Source: Archangium violaceum
Lineage (GTDB): Bacteria; Myxococcota; Myxococcia; Myxococcales; Myxococcaceae
Reading direction: 5' to 3'
Length of the DNA stretch: 64,000 nucleotides
NCBI RefSeq assembly: GCF_016859125.1
Contig: NZ_CP069338.1
Span: 6,573,501 to 6,637,500, forward strand
Both the position numbers and the translations under genes were made by a program. How positions within the stretch are numbered: the first letter of the stretch is position 1; each line of letters begins with the position of its first letter. Of this stretch, positions 17,788 to 25,309 are shown piece after piece. Under the pieces are notes generated by a model, which did not search any database, was not told the DNA's origin, and saw nothing but the letters and a program-made list of their open reading frames with translations.

Positions 17788-18105
17788 ATGGATCTCGTGT
17801 TCAAGGCGCTCGCCGACAAGAGCCGTCGCCAACTCCTGGACCTCTTGCACCTGGAGAATGGACGGACGCTCGGCGAGCTCTGCGAGCACCTGGACATGTC
17901 TCGCCAGGCGGTCACGAAGCACCTGACCGTGCTCGAGGAAGCCAACCTCGTCGTCATCGTGTGGCGAGGCCGAGAGAAGCTGCACTACCTGAATCCCGTG
18001 CCGCTGCATGAAATCCACGAGCGGTGGATCGGGAAGTTCGAGCGTCAGCGATTGCGCGCGCTGCACGAGCTCAAGAAAGGACTCGAAGGAGATGACGACC
18101 CGTAA
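17788..18105 (+). CDS. ArsR family winged-helix transcriptional repressor
   Basis: The 105-residue product begins MDLVFKALADKSRRQLLDLL and has the helix-turn-helix TLGELCEHLDMSRQAVTKHL followed by the wing (VVIVWRGREKLHYL). It lacks the Cys clusters of metal sensors. It belongs to the ArsR type that is co-transcribed with an SRPBCC (AHSA1-like) protein, as here, where the downstream start lies inside this gene with 14 bases of overlap. An in-frame ATG at 17782 is an alternative start. The palindrome in its own promoter predicts negative autoregulation. The inducing ligand is unknown. Confidence 0.9.
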   Translation: MDLVFKALADKSRRQLLDLLHLENGRTLGELCEHLDMSRQAVTKHLTVLEEANLVVIVWRGREKLHYLNPVPLHEIHERWIGKFERQRLRALHELKKGLEGDDDP

Positions 18106-18547
18106 GCCGCAGTTCGTCTACGTCACGTACATCCAGACGACGCCGGAGAAGGTCTGGGCCGCCCTGCAGGAGCCCGAGATGACGAAGCAGTATTGGGGCA
18201 TGCACAAGAACGTCTCGGACTGGAAGGTCGGCTCCAGCTGGACGCATCAGGACTATGAAACCGGCGAGGTGCATCTCGAGGGGAAGGTCCTGGAGGCCGA
18301 GCCTCCGAAGAAGCTGGTCGTCTCCTGGGGGAGTCCCGCGGGCGGGCCGCCGTCGAAGGTCACGTTCCTCATCGAGCCGTTCATGAACGCGGTGCGCTTG
18401 ACGGTGATGCACGACGAGCTCGCCGAGGATGGCAAGATGCTCGAGAGCATCTCGCAGGGCTGGCCGGCGATCCTGTCGAGTCTGAAGTCGCTGCTCGAGA
18501 CGGGTCAGCCGCTCGCCATGACGACGAGGCGCTGGGCGGGCCGGTAA
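18092..18547 (+). CDS. SRPBCC (AHSA1-like) domain protein
   Basis: The 151-residue product has the START/SRPBCC pattern of Aha1-C-like proteins: VYVTYIQTTPEKVWAALQEP at the start, YWGMHKNVSDWKVGSSW, then VLEAEPPKKLVVSWG and GWPAILSSLKSLLETGQPL at the end. Such proteins bind hydrophobic ligands in a deep cavity. The tight overlap with the ArsR gene means co-expression and suggests that the two share a ligand or a stress signal. Start ATG 18092 gives the complete beta-1 strand. The true ligand cannot be told from sequence. Confidence 0.88.
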   Translation: MTTRKPQFVYVTYIQTTPEKVWAALQEPEMTKQYWGMHKNVSDWKVGSSWTHQDYETGEVHLEGKVLEAEPPKKLVVSWGSPAGGPPSKVTFLIEPFMNAVRLTVMHDELAEDGKMLESISQGWPAILSSLKSLLETGQPLAMTTRRWAGR

Positions 18548-18645
18548 CGCGTCACGCGCCGTGCCTCGCTTCGAGGGTGCCCGGCTGCCCGGCATTCAGG
18601 GATGTGCGGCTTGTCCATGGACGCGCCAATGCGGAGCGTCCCCGC

Positions 18646-19122
18646 ATGGACCCGATCGAACTCTTGACGCAGCAGCACGAAGAAGCGGAGCGACTGTTCC
18701 AGCAGGTGGCGGTGGTGAGCGGGGACGAGCGGACCGTCCTGTTCCGCCGTCTCGCCTGGCTGCTCACCCTTCATACCCAGCTGGAAGAGCGGTTCTTCTA
18801 CCCGGAGGTGAAGTTGGCGGAGACCCGTGATCTGGTTCAGCACTCCTATGACGACCATGCCGAGGCCAAGGCGCTGATCTCACAGATGCTTCACCTCGAT
18901 GTCAGCGACATGCAATTCGAGCCCGCCCTGATCCGCCTCCGCACCTCAGTCGAAGCGCACGTGGCCGAGGAGCGGTCCATGCTCTTTCCCCAGGTGCGAC
19001 GGCTTCTCTCCGCCGAGCACCTCGAGCGATTGGGCGACGAGCTGCTTCGGGGAATGGACGAGCTGACCCAGCCGGGTGCGCTCCCCTCCGTCTCGCACGA
19101 GTCTCAGCTGGGCGCACACTAG
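18646..19122 (+). CDS. Hemerythrin-like HHE domain protein
   Basis: A 158-residue four-helix protein with the di-iron ligand pattern of HHE hemerythrins: QQHEEAERLF, LHTQLEERFFYPE, HSYDDHAEAK and EAHVAEERSMLFPQV. These proteins bind O2 or NO or act in iron and oxidative stress handling; which applies is not visible. ATG 18646 starts the first conserved helix and has GGAG upstream, while the longer frame reading through from 18577 looks non-coding. The gene is monocistronic and convergent with the DUF2378 gene, 78 bases apart. Confidence 0.88.
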   Translation: MDPIELLTQQHEEAERLFQQVAVVSGDERTVLFRRLAWLLTLHTQLEERFFYPEVKLAETRDLVQHSYDDHAEAKALISQMLHLDVSDMQFEPALIRLRTSVEAHVAEERSMLFPQVRRLLSAEHLERLGDELLRGMDELTQPGALPSVSHESQLGAH

Positions 19123-19200
19123 CTCGGGCCCCTGCCCGGGCACCCGCCAGGGCTCCAGGAGTGCCTGTCGGCCGTCCAGGCACGCCATGGCTGGACCGCG

Positions 19201-19743
19201 TCACCAGGTCACTTCGAGGTCGAAGTCCCGCTCGCGCCGCATCGTCACCGTGGCGGTGGGGTTGACGCCCGTCCTGCGCAGCCCCGCCTCCAGGAGCCCG
19301 GCCATGAGATCGGGCTTGGCGTCCGGATCGTTGCGGAAGGAGACGCGGTAGTGGTGCCAGCCGATTGGCAGCACCTTCACGTCGTAACGGTAGGTGTCGA
19401 GCGCCAGGAGGCTGGGGATGCGCGCGAAGAGGCGATCCGGGCCGAGCATGGGCAGGCCCATGTCCACCACCTTGCCCATCCACGTCTGCAGGAATCCCTC
19501 ACCGAGCTTGCGGCCCATCTCGCGGTAGGCGGACTCGCGATCCTTCCCGGGGTAGCAGTAGCGCCAGGCGACCTCGAGCGCCGCGTTCCAGACCTCGATG
19601 GGGTAGATGGCCTTGGGCTTGCGCGGGTCGAAGCCACACTCCCGTAGTGCGTCCGCGAAGGCCCCACTCGCCTGGAGCGAGCGGATGAACAGCCCCTCGA
19701 AGAAGCTGCCTTGCGTGGCGCGGCCGGAAAGGGAGTCCTGCAT
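19201..19743 (-). CDS. DUF2378/TIGR02265 family protein
   Basis: The 180-residue product matches the myxobacterial paralogous family TIGR02265 (DUF2378) by motif order: GSFFEGLFIRSL, FDPRKPKAIYPIEVWNAAL, REMGRKLGEGFLQTWMGK and a beta-rich end with VLPIGWHHYRVSFRNDPD. The family has many copies in each myxobacterial genome and no established biochemical role; it resembles heme/ligand-binding sensor folds at best. ATG 19743 is chosen because the upstream frame reads as non-coding. A small hairpin (CGTGCC/GGCACG, 19750-19764) lies just before the start. Confidence 0.82.
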   Translation of the reverse strand: MQDSLSGRATQGSFFEGLFIRSLQASGAFADALRECGFDPRKPKAIYPIEVWNAALEVAWRYCYPGKDRESAYREMGRKLGEGFLQTWMGKVVDMGLPMLGPDRLFARIPSLLALDTYRYDVKVLPIGWHHYRVSFRNDPDAKPDLMAGLLEAGLRRTGVNPTATVTMRRERDFDLEVTW

Positions 19744-19896
19744 GGTGCGCGTGCCGAAGGCACGAGTCTGTATACAGGACCCCGATCCTCCCGAACAGGC
19801 CACATACCTGGGCACATGCCCGGCTCCGTGCGGAAGTACACCCTGCGATTCATTGACACGCACATGGGGCGGGGTGCGTCTCTTCCCGCGAACCAC

Positions 19897-20523
19897 TCAC
19901 CCGAGTCGGCCGGGCTCCAGGTTCAGGAAGTGGAACCGCGCGACGTAGCCGGTCCCCTTGGGGCTGCACGCATACAGCCCCGCGGCGGCCATCACCCGGG
20001 GCCCGTCCTCGTGCAGGTGCGCCATGCGGATCTGCGACCAGCGGGTGCCATCCAGGGACGTCTCGACGAGGTAGTCCGCCCCCTCCCGGCGGATGCGGAA
20101 GGACACTTCGTCCACCTCCTGGGGCAGGTCCTGGGTGGCCCAGTCCGAGTAACCCTGGTTCGTCACCACGGAGCCCAGACGGTTGGGGCCATGCGGTTCG
20201 AACTCCACCGAGGTCTTCAGCCAGCAGTCCGGAGAGAAGCGCACCATCAGCCCCGCTTGATCGTACTGGTGCACGGGCTGGAAGCGGACGCGCGTGACGA
20301 GCACGAAGTCCCCCTCCACCTGCGTGTGGAGGAAGTGCCCGTTGTCCACCAGGAAGCCATAGTGCGTGCGCTGCCAGAAGTCCGTCGATGCATCGGGCGT
20401 GAGCTCGAGCCCCGCTCGTCCCGGCTGTACGGACCATCGCTTCGGCTCTTGGAACCAGCGCAGGCGTGGCTCGAGGGAGGGGCTCGTGAAGGACTCGCGA
20501 AGGGGCTGGAAGGAGGAGGTCAT
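19897..20523 (-). CDS. DUF1349 concanavalin A-like domain protein
   Basis: The 208-residue product has the order seen in DUF1349 (regulation-of-enolase-like) proteins: LRWFQEPKRW, TDFWQRTHYGFLVDNGHFL, FVLVTRVRFQPVHQYDQAGLMVR, WLKTSVEFEP and MAAAGLYACSPKGTGYVARF. This is a beta-jelly-roll lectin/glucanase-type fold. No signal peptide is seen, so it is probably cytoplasmic. The start ATG 20523 overlaps the stop of the upstream beta-lactamase-like gene as ATGA, so both are made together. The binding target is unknown. Confidence 0.85.
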   Translation of the reverse strand: MTSSFQPLRESFTSPSLEPRLRWFQEPKRWSVQPGRAGLELTPDASTDFWQRTHYGFLVDNGHFLHTQVEGDFVLVTRVRFQPVHQYDQAGLMVRFSPDCWLKTSVEFEPHGPNRLGSVVTNQGYSDWATQDLPQEVDEVSFRIRREGADYLVETSLDGTRWSQIRMAHLHEDGPRVMAAAGLYACSPKGTGYVARFHFLNLEPGRLG

Positions 20524-21581
20524 GGATTCGAAGGAGGGGAGAGCTGACGAAGGTAGTGGGTGAGGAGCGTGAGCCCGGGTTCCTCGACGGGCACGCGCTG
20601 GCGGAGCGATGCGAGGAAGGACCATGCGTGGTCCGACAGGAGGACGACACCCGTGTCCGCCTCCGCCGAGAAGCCGATGAAGCCCGCGTAGCCGCCCGTC
20701 ACCGCGGAGCGCCACACCAGGGGCCTTCCACCGACGTCGGAGACCTTCCACCCGAGCCCCACGCGTGCGCCTCGGGTCTCCACGCGCGGGAGGTGCGCGA
20801 GCCGCATGGCCCGTCCGAGCCCTGCATCGTGATGACCGAGGTTCGCGTCGAGGAAGCGCAGCAGGTCGGGCACCGTCGCTCGGAGCGCCCCCGCTCCGGG
20901 CAGTGCCGGGAAGCTCCAGCCCGGCACCGTGTTGCCTCGCGCGGAATGGCCGGGAAGCAGGCGCCGCTCCTGTTCCTCGGAGGGACGGAAGGTGGTGTCG
21001 CCGAGCTGCAGGGGCGTGCAGAGGAAGTCCCGCACGGCATGTCCGTAGTTGAGCCGCAGGCGGCGGGAGAGGACGTGGCCGAGCACGCCCATGCCGATGA
21101 CGGACTCGACGTACTTTCGCGGCGGCGGGTGCTGGGGGTGGTAGTTGCGCAGGAAGGCCCCGAACAGCTCCGCGCTGTAGTGGCCGTAGGGGTCGGCCGG
21201 GTTCTGTTGCGGGGTTCGCAGGTTCGGCGGGTCGTACGGCATGCCCGAGGTGTGCGTCGCCAGTTGCTCGAGCGTGATGCGGCCGGCGAGCTTGTCCGGG
21301 AGGAGCGGCAGGGGGAGCAGGTCCTTCAGCGGCATGTCGAGCCTCGCCTCGCCCCGGTCCACCAACAGCGCGAGGAGGGTGCCGGTGAAGACCTGGGTGA
21401 GGAAGCCCAGCTCGTACAGGGAGCTCGTGGCGGGGAGCGGCCCCTCGCGGCGGAGGGCCTGCACGTGGTGCTCTCCGTGGTGCGTGATGCCCACGCACAG
21501 CGAAGCCGAGGGGTACGCGCGCAGGTAGCGCCGGGTGGCGTGGAGGACCGCGTCGGCGGGCGAGTCAGTGGAGGTCCGCAT
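20520..21581 (-). CDS. Beta-lactamase-fold protein with degenerate active site
   Basis: The 353-residue product follows the class C beta-lactamase/serine hydrolase layout (LYELGFLTQVFTGTLLALL, ITLEQLATHTSGMPYD, PGAGALRATVPDLLRFLDANL). The catalytic motifs are altered. The S-x-x-K box that should read like GSVTKVFT is GFLTQVFT, losing both Ser and Lys. The Y-x-N position reads YVES, and the late H/K-x-G box reads RSAVTGG. It has no signal peptide. It is therefore probably a non-hydrolytic binding protein, translationally coupled to the DUF1349 protein. An alternative is an inactive copy on its way to loss, but the frame is intact. Confidence 0.85.
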   Translation of the reverse strand: MRTSTDSPADAVLHATRRYLRAYPSASLCVGITHHGEHHVQALRREGPLPATSSLYELGFLTQVFTGTLLALLVDRGEARLDMPLKDLLPLPLLPDKLAGRITLEQLATHTSGMPYDPPNLRTPQQNPADPYGHYSAELFGAFLRNYHPQHPPPRKYVESVIGMGVLGHVLSRRLRLNYGHAVRDFLCTPLQLGDTTFRPSEEQERRLLPGHSARGNTVPGWSFPALPGAGALRATVPDLLRFLDANLGHHDAGLGRAMRLAHLPRVETRGARVGLGWKVSDVGGRPLVWRSAVTGGYAGFIGFSAEADTGVVLLSDHAWSFLASLRQRVPVEEPGLTLLTHYLRQLSPPSNP

Positions 21582-21730
21582 GCAGCGTGCTCAGTCCTTC
21601 ATGGAGGCCGAAGGCCCATCCCGCGCATTCTGGGCCATCCGGGAGCGAAGGAGTAGAACGGATCCGCGACCATCGCCGGAGGACCGGGCGTTTGTTAGGG
21701 TCCCTCCGGCTCTACCCGACACACGCCCCG

Positions 21731-23065
21731 ATGACCGCAGGACCCGACCTGTTCTCCGTCTCCGTCGATGTGAACCGCTTCGCGCCCCTGGCCGAGCGGA
21801 TGCGCCCGCGCTCGCCCGAGGAGTTCATCGGGCAGTCCCACCTGCTCGGCCCTGGCGCTCCCCTGCGCCAGCTCATCGAGCGCAAGGCGATCGTCTCCTC
21901 CCTGTTCTGGGGGCCTCCGGGCGTGGGGAAGACCACGCTCGCGCGCATGCTGGCGGCGAGCGTCGACGCGGAGTTCGTCATCCTCTCGGCGGTCTCCGAC
22001 GGCATCCCCCGCATCCGCGAGGTGGTGGCCGAGGCCGAGCGCCTGCGCAACCAGTACCACCGGCGGACCGTCGTCTTCGTGGATGAGATCCACCGCTGGG
22101 CGAAGAACGTCCAGGAGCAGGCCCTGCCGCACGTGGAGAGCGGCCTGCTCATCCTCCTCGGGGCGACGACCGAGAACATCAGCTTCGAGGTGAGGCCCGC
22201 GCTCGTCAGCCGGTGCCGCGTCTTCCAGCTGCGCGAGCTCACTCCCGCGGACATCCGGGCCGCGCTCCTGCGTGCGCTCTCCGACGAGAAGCGGGGGCTC
22301 GGGGCCCGGCGGTTGACGGCCAGTGACGAGGCCCTCACCGTGCTGGCGGAGGGCAGCGGGGGTGACGTGCGCAAGGCGTTGGGCGCGCTGGAGCTCGCGG
22401 CCCAGCTCACCGCCGATGGCGCGGAGATCTCCCGGGAGACCGCCGTCCAGGCGACGGGCACGCGGCTGTCGCGGCACGACAAGGACGGGGACACGCACTT
22501 CGATCTCCTGAGCGCCCTCCAGAAGTCGTGCAGGGGCTCCAACGCCCAGGGGGCCATCTTCTGGGCGGCGCGGCTGCTCCAGACGGGGGACTACGCGGCG
22601 CTGTGGCGCCGGCTCAAGGTGATTGCCGTGGAGGACGTGGGGATGGCGATGCCCGAGGCCATCACCATCGTGCGCTCGTGCGAGGAGAGCTTCCACTCCA
22701 TCGGTATGCCGGAGGGGCGGATCTTCGTCGCCCATGCGACCCTCACGCTGGCCACGGCGAAGAAGAGCAACCGCGCCTACCTGGCGATGGATGCCGCGCT
22801 GGCGGCCGTGGAGGCCCACCCCAACGCGGCCCCACCGCTCCACCTGCGCAACGCCCCCACCGAGCTCATGAAGGAGCTGGGGTACAAGCAGGGCTATCAG
22901 CCGCCGTGGAACTACAAGGACCATTACGCGCCCGGGCAGACGTACCTCCCCGAGCCGCTGGAGCGCTCCGTCTTCTACCGGCCGAGCAAGGAGGGCCACG
23001 AGGCGGAGATCCACGAACGGATGAGCCACTGGTGGCGCGAGGACAAGGCGTCCCGGGGGGAGTGA
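21731..23065 (+). CDS. rarA: Replication-associated recombination protein RarA (MgsA)
   Basis: RarA is a clamp-loader-like AAA+ ATPase that acts at stalled replication forks. The 444-residue product has the N-terminal PLAERMRPRSPEEFIGQSHLLG, Walker A FWGPPGVGKTTL, Walker B VVFVDEIHRW, sensor 1 LLGATTENISFEV and the C-terminal tetramerisation domain (KDGDTHFDLLSALQKSCRGS, NYKDHYAPGQTYLPEPL). ATG 21731 starts the conserved N-terminus; the open frame above it is not coding. It diverges from the beta-lactamase-like gene with about 150 bp between them. Confidence 0.95.
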   Translation: MTAGPDLFSVSVDVNRFAPLAERMRPRSPEEFIGQSHLLGPGAPLRQLIERKAIVSSLFWGPPGVGKTTLARMLAASVDAEFVILSAVSDGIPRIREVVAEAERLRNQYHRRTVVFVDEIHRWAKNVQEQALPHVESGLLILLGATTENISFEVRPALVSRCRVFQLRELTPADIRAALLRALSDEKRGLGARRLTASDEALTVLAEGSGGDVRKALGALELAAQLTADGAEISRETAVQATGTRLSRHDKDGDTHFDLLSALQKSCRGSNAQGAIFWAARLLQTGDYAALWRRLKVIAVEDVGMAMPEAITIVRSCEESFHSIGMPEGRIFVAHATLTLATAKKSNRAYLAMDAALAAVEAHPNAAPPLHLRNAPTELMKELGYKQGYQPPWNYKDHYAPGQTYLPEPLERSVFYRPSKEGHEAEIHERMSHWWREDKASRGE

Positions 23066-23272
23066 GCCGGAGCCGAAGCGGGACCTCGCTCCCGTGTTTC
23101 GCCGACCTCTGAGCAGGTTCGATGTCCCCGAGCCATCAGGCCAGGAGGGGCTTGTTCGCCAGGAGGCATTCCCGTCCCGCGTTCAGCCGTGACGGTGGCC
23201 GTCTTCCCTGGGCCACGCCAGCTTCTTCTTCAAGGCTCATTCGGACGCGCGTATCCGGCAGGAGGAAGAACC

Positions 23273-23647
23273 ATGAGGAAACGAGTACTGGTCGTCACGG
23301 TGCTGACCGCGACCCTGGGGCTGGCCTGTGGGGTGAACCGGAGGCAGGCGGCGGGCGTGTTCGTGGGCGAACCGATGGTGGAGATCGGCGTCTTCACCCG
23401 GATCGGCAAGGAGGGGAATGCGTGGATGTTCGATCCCATGGCGCCCTGGGAGAAGAAGGTGCGGGTCTGGGTGCCGCCCCAGACGAGCGTTCTCGAGAAC
23501 GGCTCCGAGGTCGAGCTGGGCGCGGTCAAGCCCGGACGCAAGGTCCGGTTGGTCTACGAGCTCCGGCGCGATGGAACCGGAGTGGCCGAGCGCATCGACA
23601 TCATCAGCAAGGTGACGGGCGAGACACCTCCCGATACGGACATCTGA
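23273..23647 (+). CDS. Small lipoprotein of unknown function
   Basis: The 124-residue product has a lipoprotein signal peptide (KRVLVVTVLTATLGLAC, lipobox LGLAC). The mature part is beta-rich, with SVLENGSEVELGAVKPGRKVRLVYELR and VAERIDIIS, similar in feel to small OB- or SH3-like periplasmic domains. GGAGGA lies seven bases before ATG 23273, which fixes the start. No family is recognised. It stands alone between rarA and the ceramidase gene. Confidence 0.7.
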   Translation: MRKRVLVVTVLTATLGLACGVNRRQAAGVFVGEPMVEIGVFTRIGKEGNAWMFDPMAPWEKKVRVWVPPQTSVLENGSEVELGAVKPGRKVRLVYELRRDGTGVAERIDIISKVTGETPPDTDI

Positions 23648-23723
23648 ACGTTCTTCGGGATGACAGTGCGCCTTCTCGCGCCTGGACGGCCTCCCCCCAC
23701 GGGTCGGTAGCGTCCGCGTCCCT

Positions 23724-24551
23724 ATGTCGTCACTCAAGATGGGATTCTGGGGCGCGAACACCGCCACGGTGGACTGGTGCGAGACGAACTACCAGCACTC
23801 CCACTACATCTGCGAGCTGTTCAATTCGGCCTCCAGCCTGGCCATGGTGTTCGCGGGCGTGCTCGGTATCGCCCTCCATCGCCGCGTCCTGGAGCGCCGG
23901 TTCCTGCTCGCGTTCGCGATGGTGTCGGTGGTCGGGCTGGGGAGCATCGCGTTCCACGCGACCCTCCTCTTCCAGCATCAGATGCTGGATGAGCTCCCGA
24001 TGCTCTACCTGGCCCTCCTGATGGTCTACATCCTGGTGGAGAACCGTCCCGAGCGACGGTTCGGGATCGGATTCCCACTCGCCCTGCTCGGCTACGCGGT
24101 GCTCTCGACCTATCTCTCGGCCTTCACGCGGGGGCGCCTCCAGTTCTTCCTCTTCCAGGCGAGCTTCGCGCTGCTCGAGTTCTTCGCCCTCGCACGCGTC
24201 TACCTCATCCATCGCCGCGGCCAGGACGTGATGGCGAGACGCGTCTTCCAGCTCGGCGTCGGCTCATATGGGCTCGCGATCGTGCTGTGGCTGAGCGACA
24301 TCCACCTCTGCTCCACGCTCAATGAAACGCTTCCCGCGTATGGAATCCCCAATCCCCAGTTCCACGCGTGGTGGCACGTCTTCGTGTCCTGCGGGTTCTA
24401 CGCGCTCCTGATCGTCATCGCCCACGATCGGCTGAAGACGCTCGGACAGGCCCCTCGGCTGAGCTTCGTCGCTGGAGTGATTCCGTTCGTGCGGAGCGCC
24501 GAGCCGGATGTCGCGGTGAGCCCGGAGCAGGGTGTTGGAGGAGTCGTATAG
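23724..24551 (+). CDS. Alkaline ceramidase family integral membrane hydrolase
   Basis: The 275-residue product matches the alkaline ceramidase (CREST superfamily) family. The start MGFWGANTATVDWCETNY corresponds to the eukaryotic G-x-x-T-x-x-x-D-W-C-E-x-N-Y signature. GSIAFHATLLFQHQMLDELPMLY and HAWWHVFVSCGFY carry the His/Asp metal ligands. About seven membrane helices are visible. The predicted reaction is hydrolysis of ceramide to sphingoid base and fatty acid in the membrane. Myxobacteria are known to make ceramides, so a native substrate is plausible. It is not clearly in an operon. Confidence 0.85.
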   Translation: MSSLKMGFWGANTATVDWCETNYQHSHYICELFNSASSLAMVFAGVLGIALHRRVLERRFLLAFAMVSVVGLGSIAFHATLLFQHQMLDELPMLYLALLMVYILVENRPERRFGIGFPLALLGYAVLSTYLSAFTRGRLQFFLFQASFALLEFFALARVYLIHRRGQDVMARRVFQLGVGSYGLAIVLWLSDIHLCSTLNETLPAYGIPNPQFHAWWHVFVSCGFYALLIVIAHDRLKTLGQAPRLSFVAGVIPFVRSAEPDVAVSPEQGVGGVV

Positions 24552-24634
24552 GGCGGACTTCTCCGGACGCTTCCTCTATAAACCGCCCGGCGCTCCAGGA
24601 GTCTGGCCGGGGCGCGACACGGAGGAATTTCATC

Positions 24635-25192
24635 ATGCATCGAGCACTGGGTTGGACGGGCTGGACCGTGATGGTTGGGCTCATGGTTCCGTCGGTGGCG
24701 GTGGCTCAGCGGGCGGAGACGACCCCCGCGGCGGGGAGTGGATTCGGAGCGGCGGGGCAGATCGCCATCAGCTCCGACGCCTCGGCGAGCATCGGGTACT
24801 CCACGGCCGGTTCCGACGCGTTCTTCATCAACCTGAACCCGTCGGTCGACTACTTCCTGCAACAGAACCTCTCGATCGGCGCCGCGGTGCTCTTGTCGAG
24901 GAGCTTCAACGAGGGCCCTGACCTCACCAGCCTGGGGCTGAGCGTGCGCATGGGTTACAACCACGCCCTCGGCGAGCAGGTGTCGCTGTGGCCTCGCTTG
25001 AGCGTGGGCATCCAGCACTCGAGCATCGGAAGCGCGTCGGGCACCGCGTTCGTGGCCGATGCCTTCGCCCCCGTTCTCCTCCACCTGGTGCCCCACTTCT
25101 TCATCGGCGCGGGTCCCCGGGTGAGCTTCGTCGCCGGGGACGGCAGCGGGGTGTCGATCAGCATCGACACCACCCTGGGCGGCTATTTCTGA
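24635..25192 (+). CDS. Outer membrane beta-barrel-like protein
   Basis: The 185-residue product has a Sec signal peptide ending in VAVAQ and alternating amphipathic beta strands (SASIGYSTAGSDAFFINLNP, LSIGAAVLLSRSF, FFIGAGPRVSFVAGD) finishing in the C-terminal aromatic GGYF, as expected for a small outer membrane barrel. GGAGGA precedes ATG 24635, which opens the signal peptide. Its ligand or role is not visible. Confidence 0.75.
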   Translation: MHRALGWTGWTVMVGLMVPSVAVAQRAETTPAAGSGFGAAGQIAISSDASASIGYSTAGSDAFFINLNPSVDYFLQQNLSIGAAVLLSRSFNEGPDLTSLGLSVRMGYNHALGEQVSLWPRLSVGIQHSSIGSASGTAFVADAFAPVLLHLVPHFFIGAGPRVSFVAGDGSGVSISIDTTLGGYF

Positions 25193-25222
25193 GCAGGACG
25201 CGCTACGGCGCCGAGCACTTCG

Positions 25223-25242
25223 CCGGGCCCCGCGAGGCCCGG
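25223..25242. terminator. Possible bidirectional terminator hairpin
   Basis: CCGGGCC and GGCCCGG form a 7-bp stem around a 6-base loop in the short gap between the convergent outer membrane protein gene and kaiC. There is no T-run, so this is a weak prediction. Confidence 0.35.
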
Positions 25243-25309
25243 AAGAAGTAGGCATGGAGATCCGGCGTGAGCGACCGGGTAGCGGGCGGCGTAGCCTCCG
25301 GGGAAGGTG

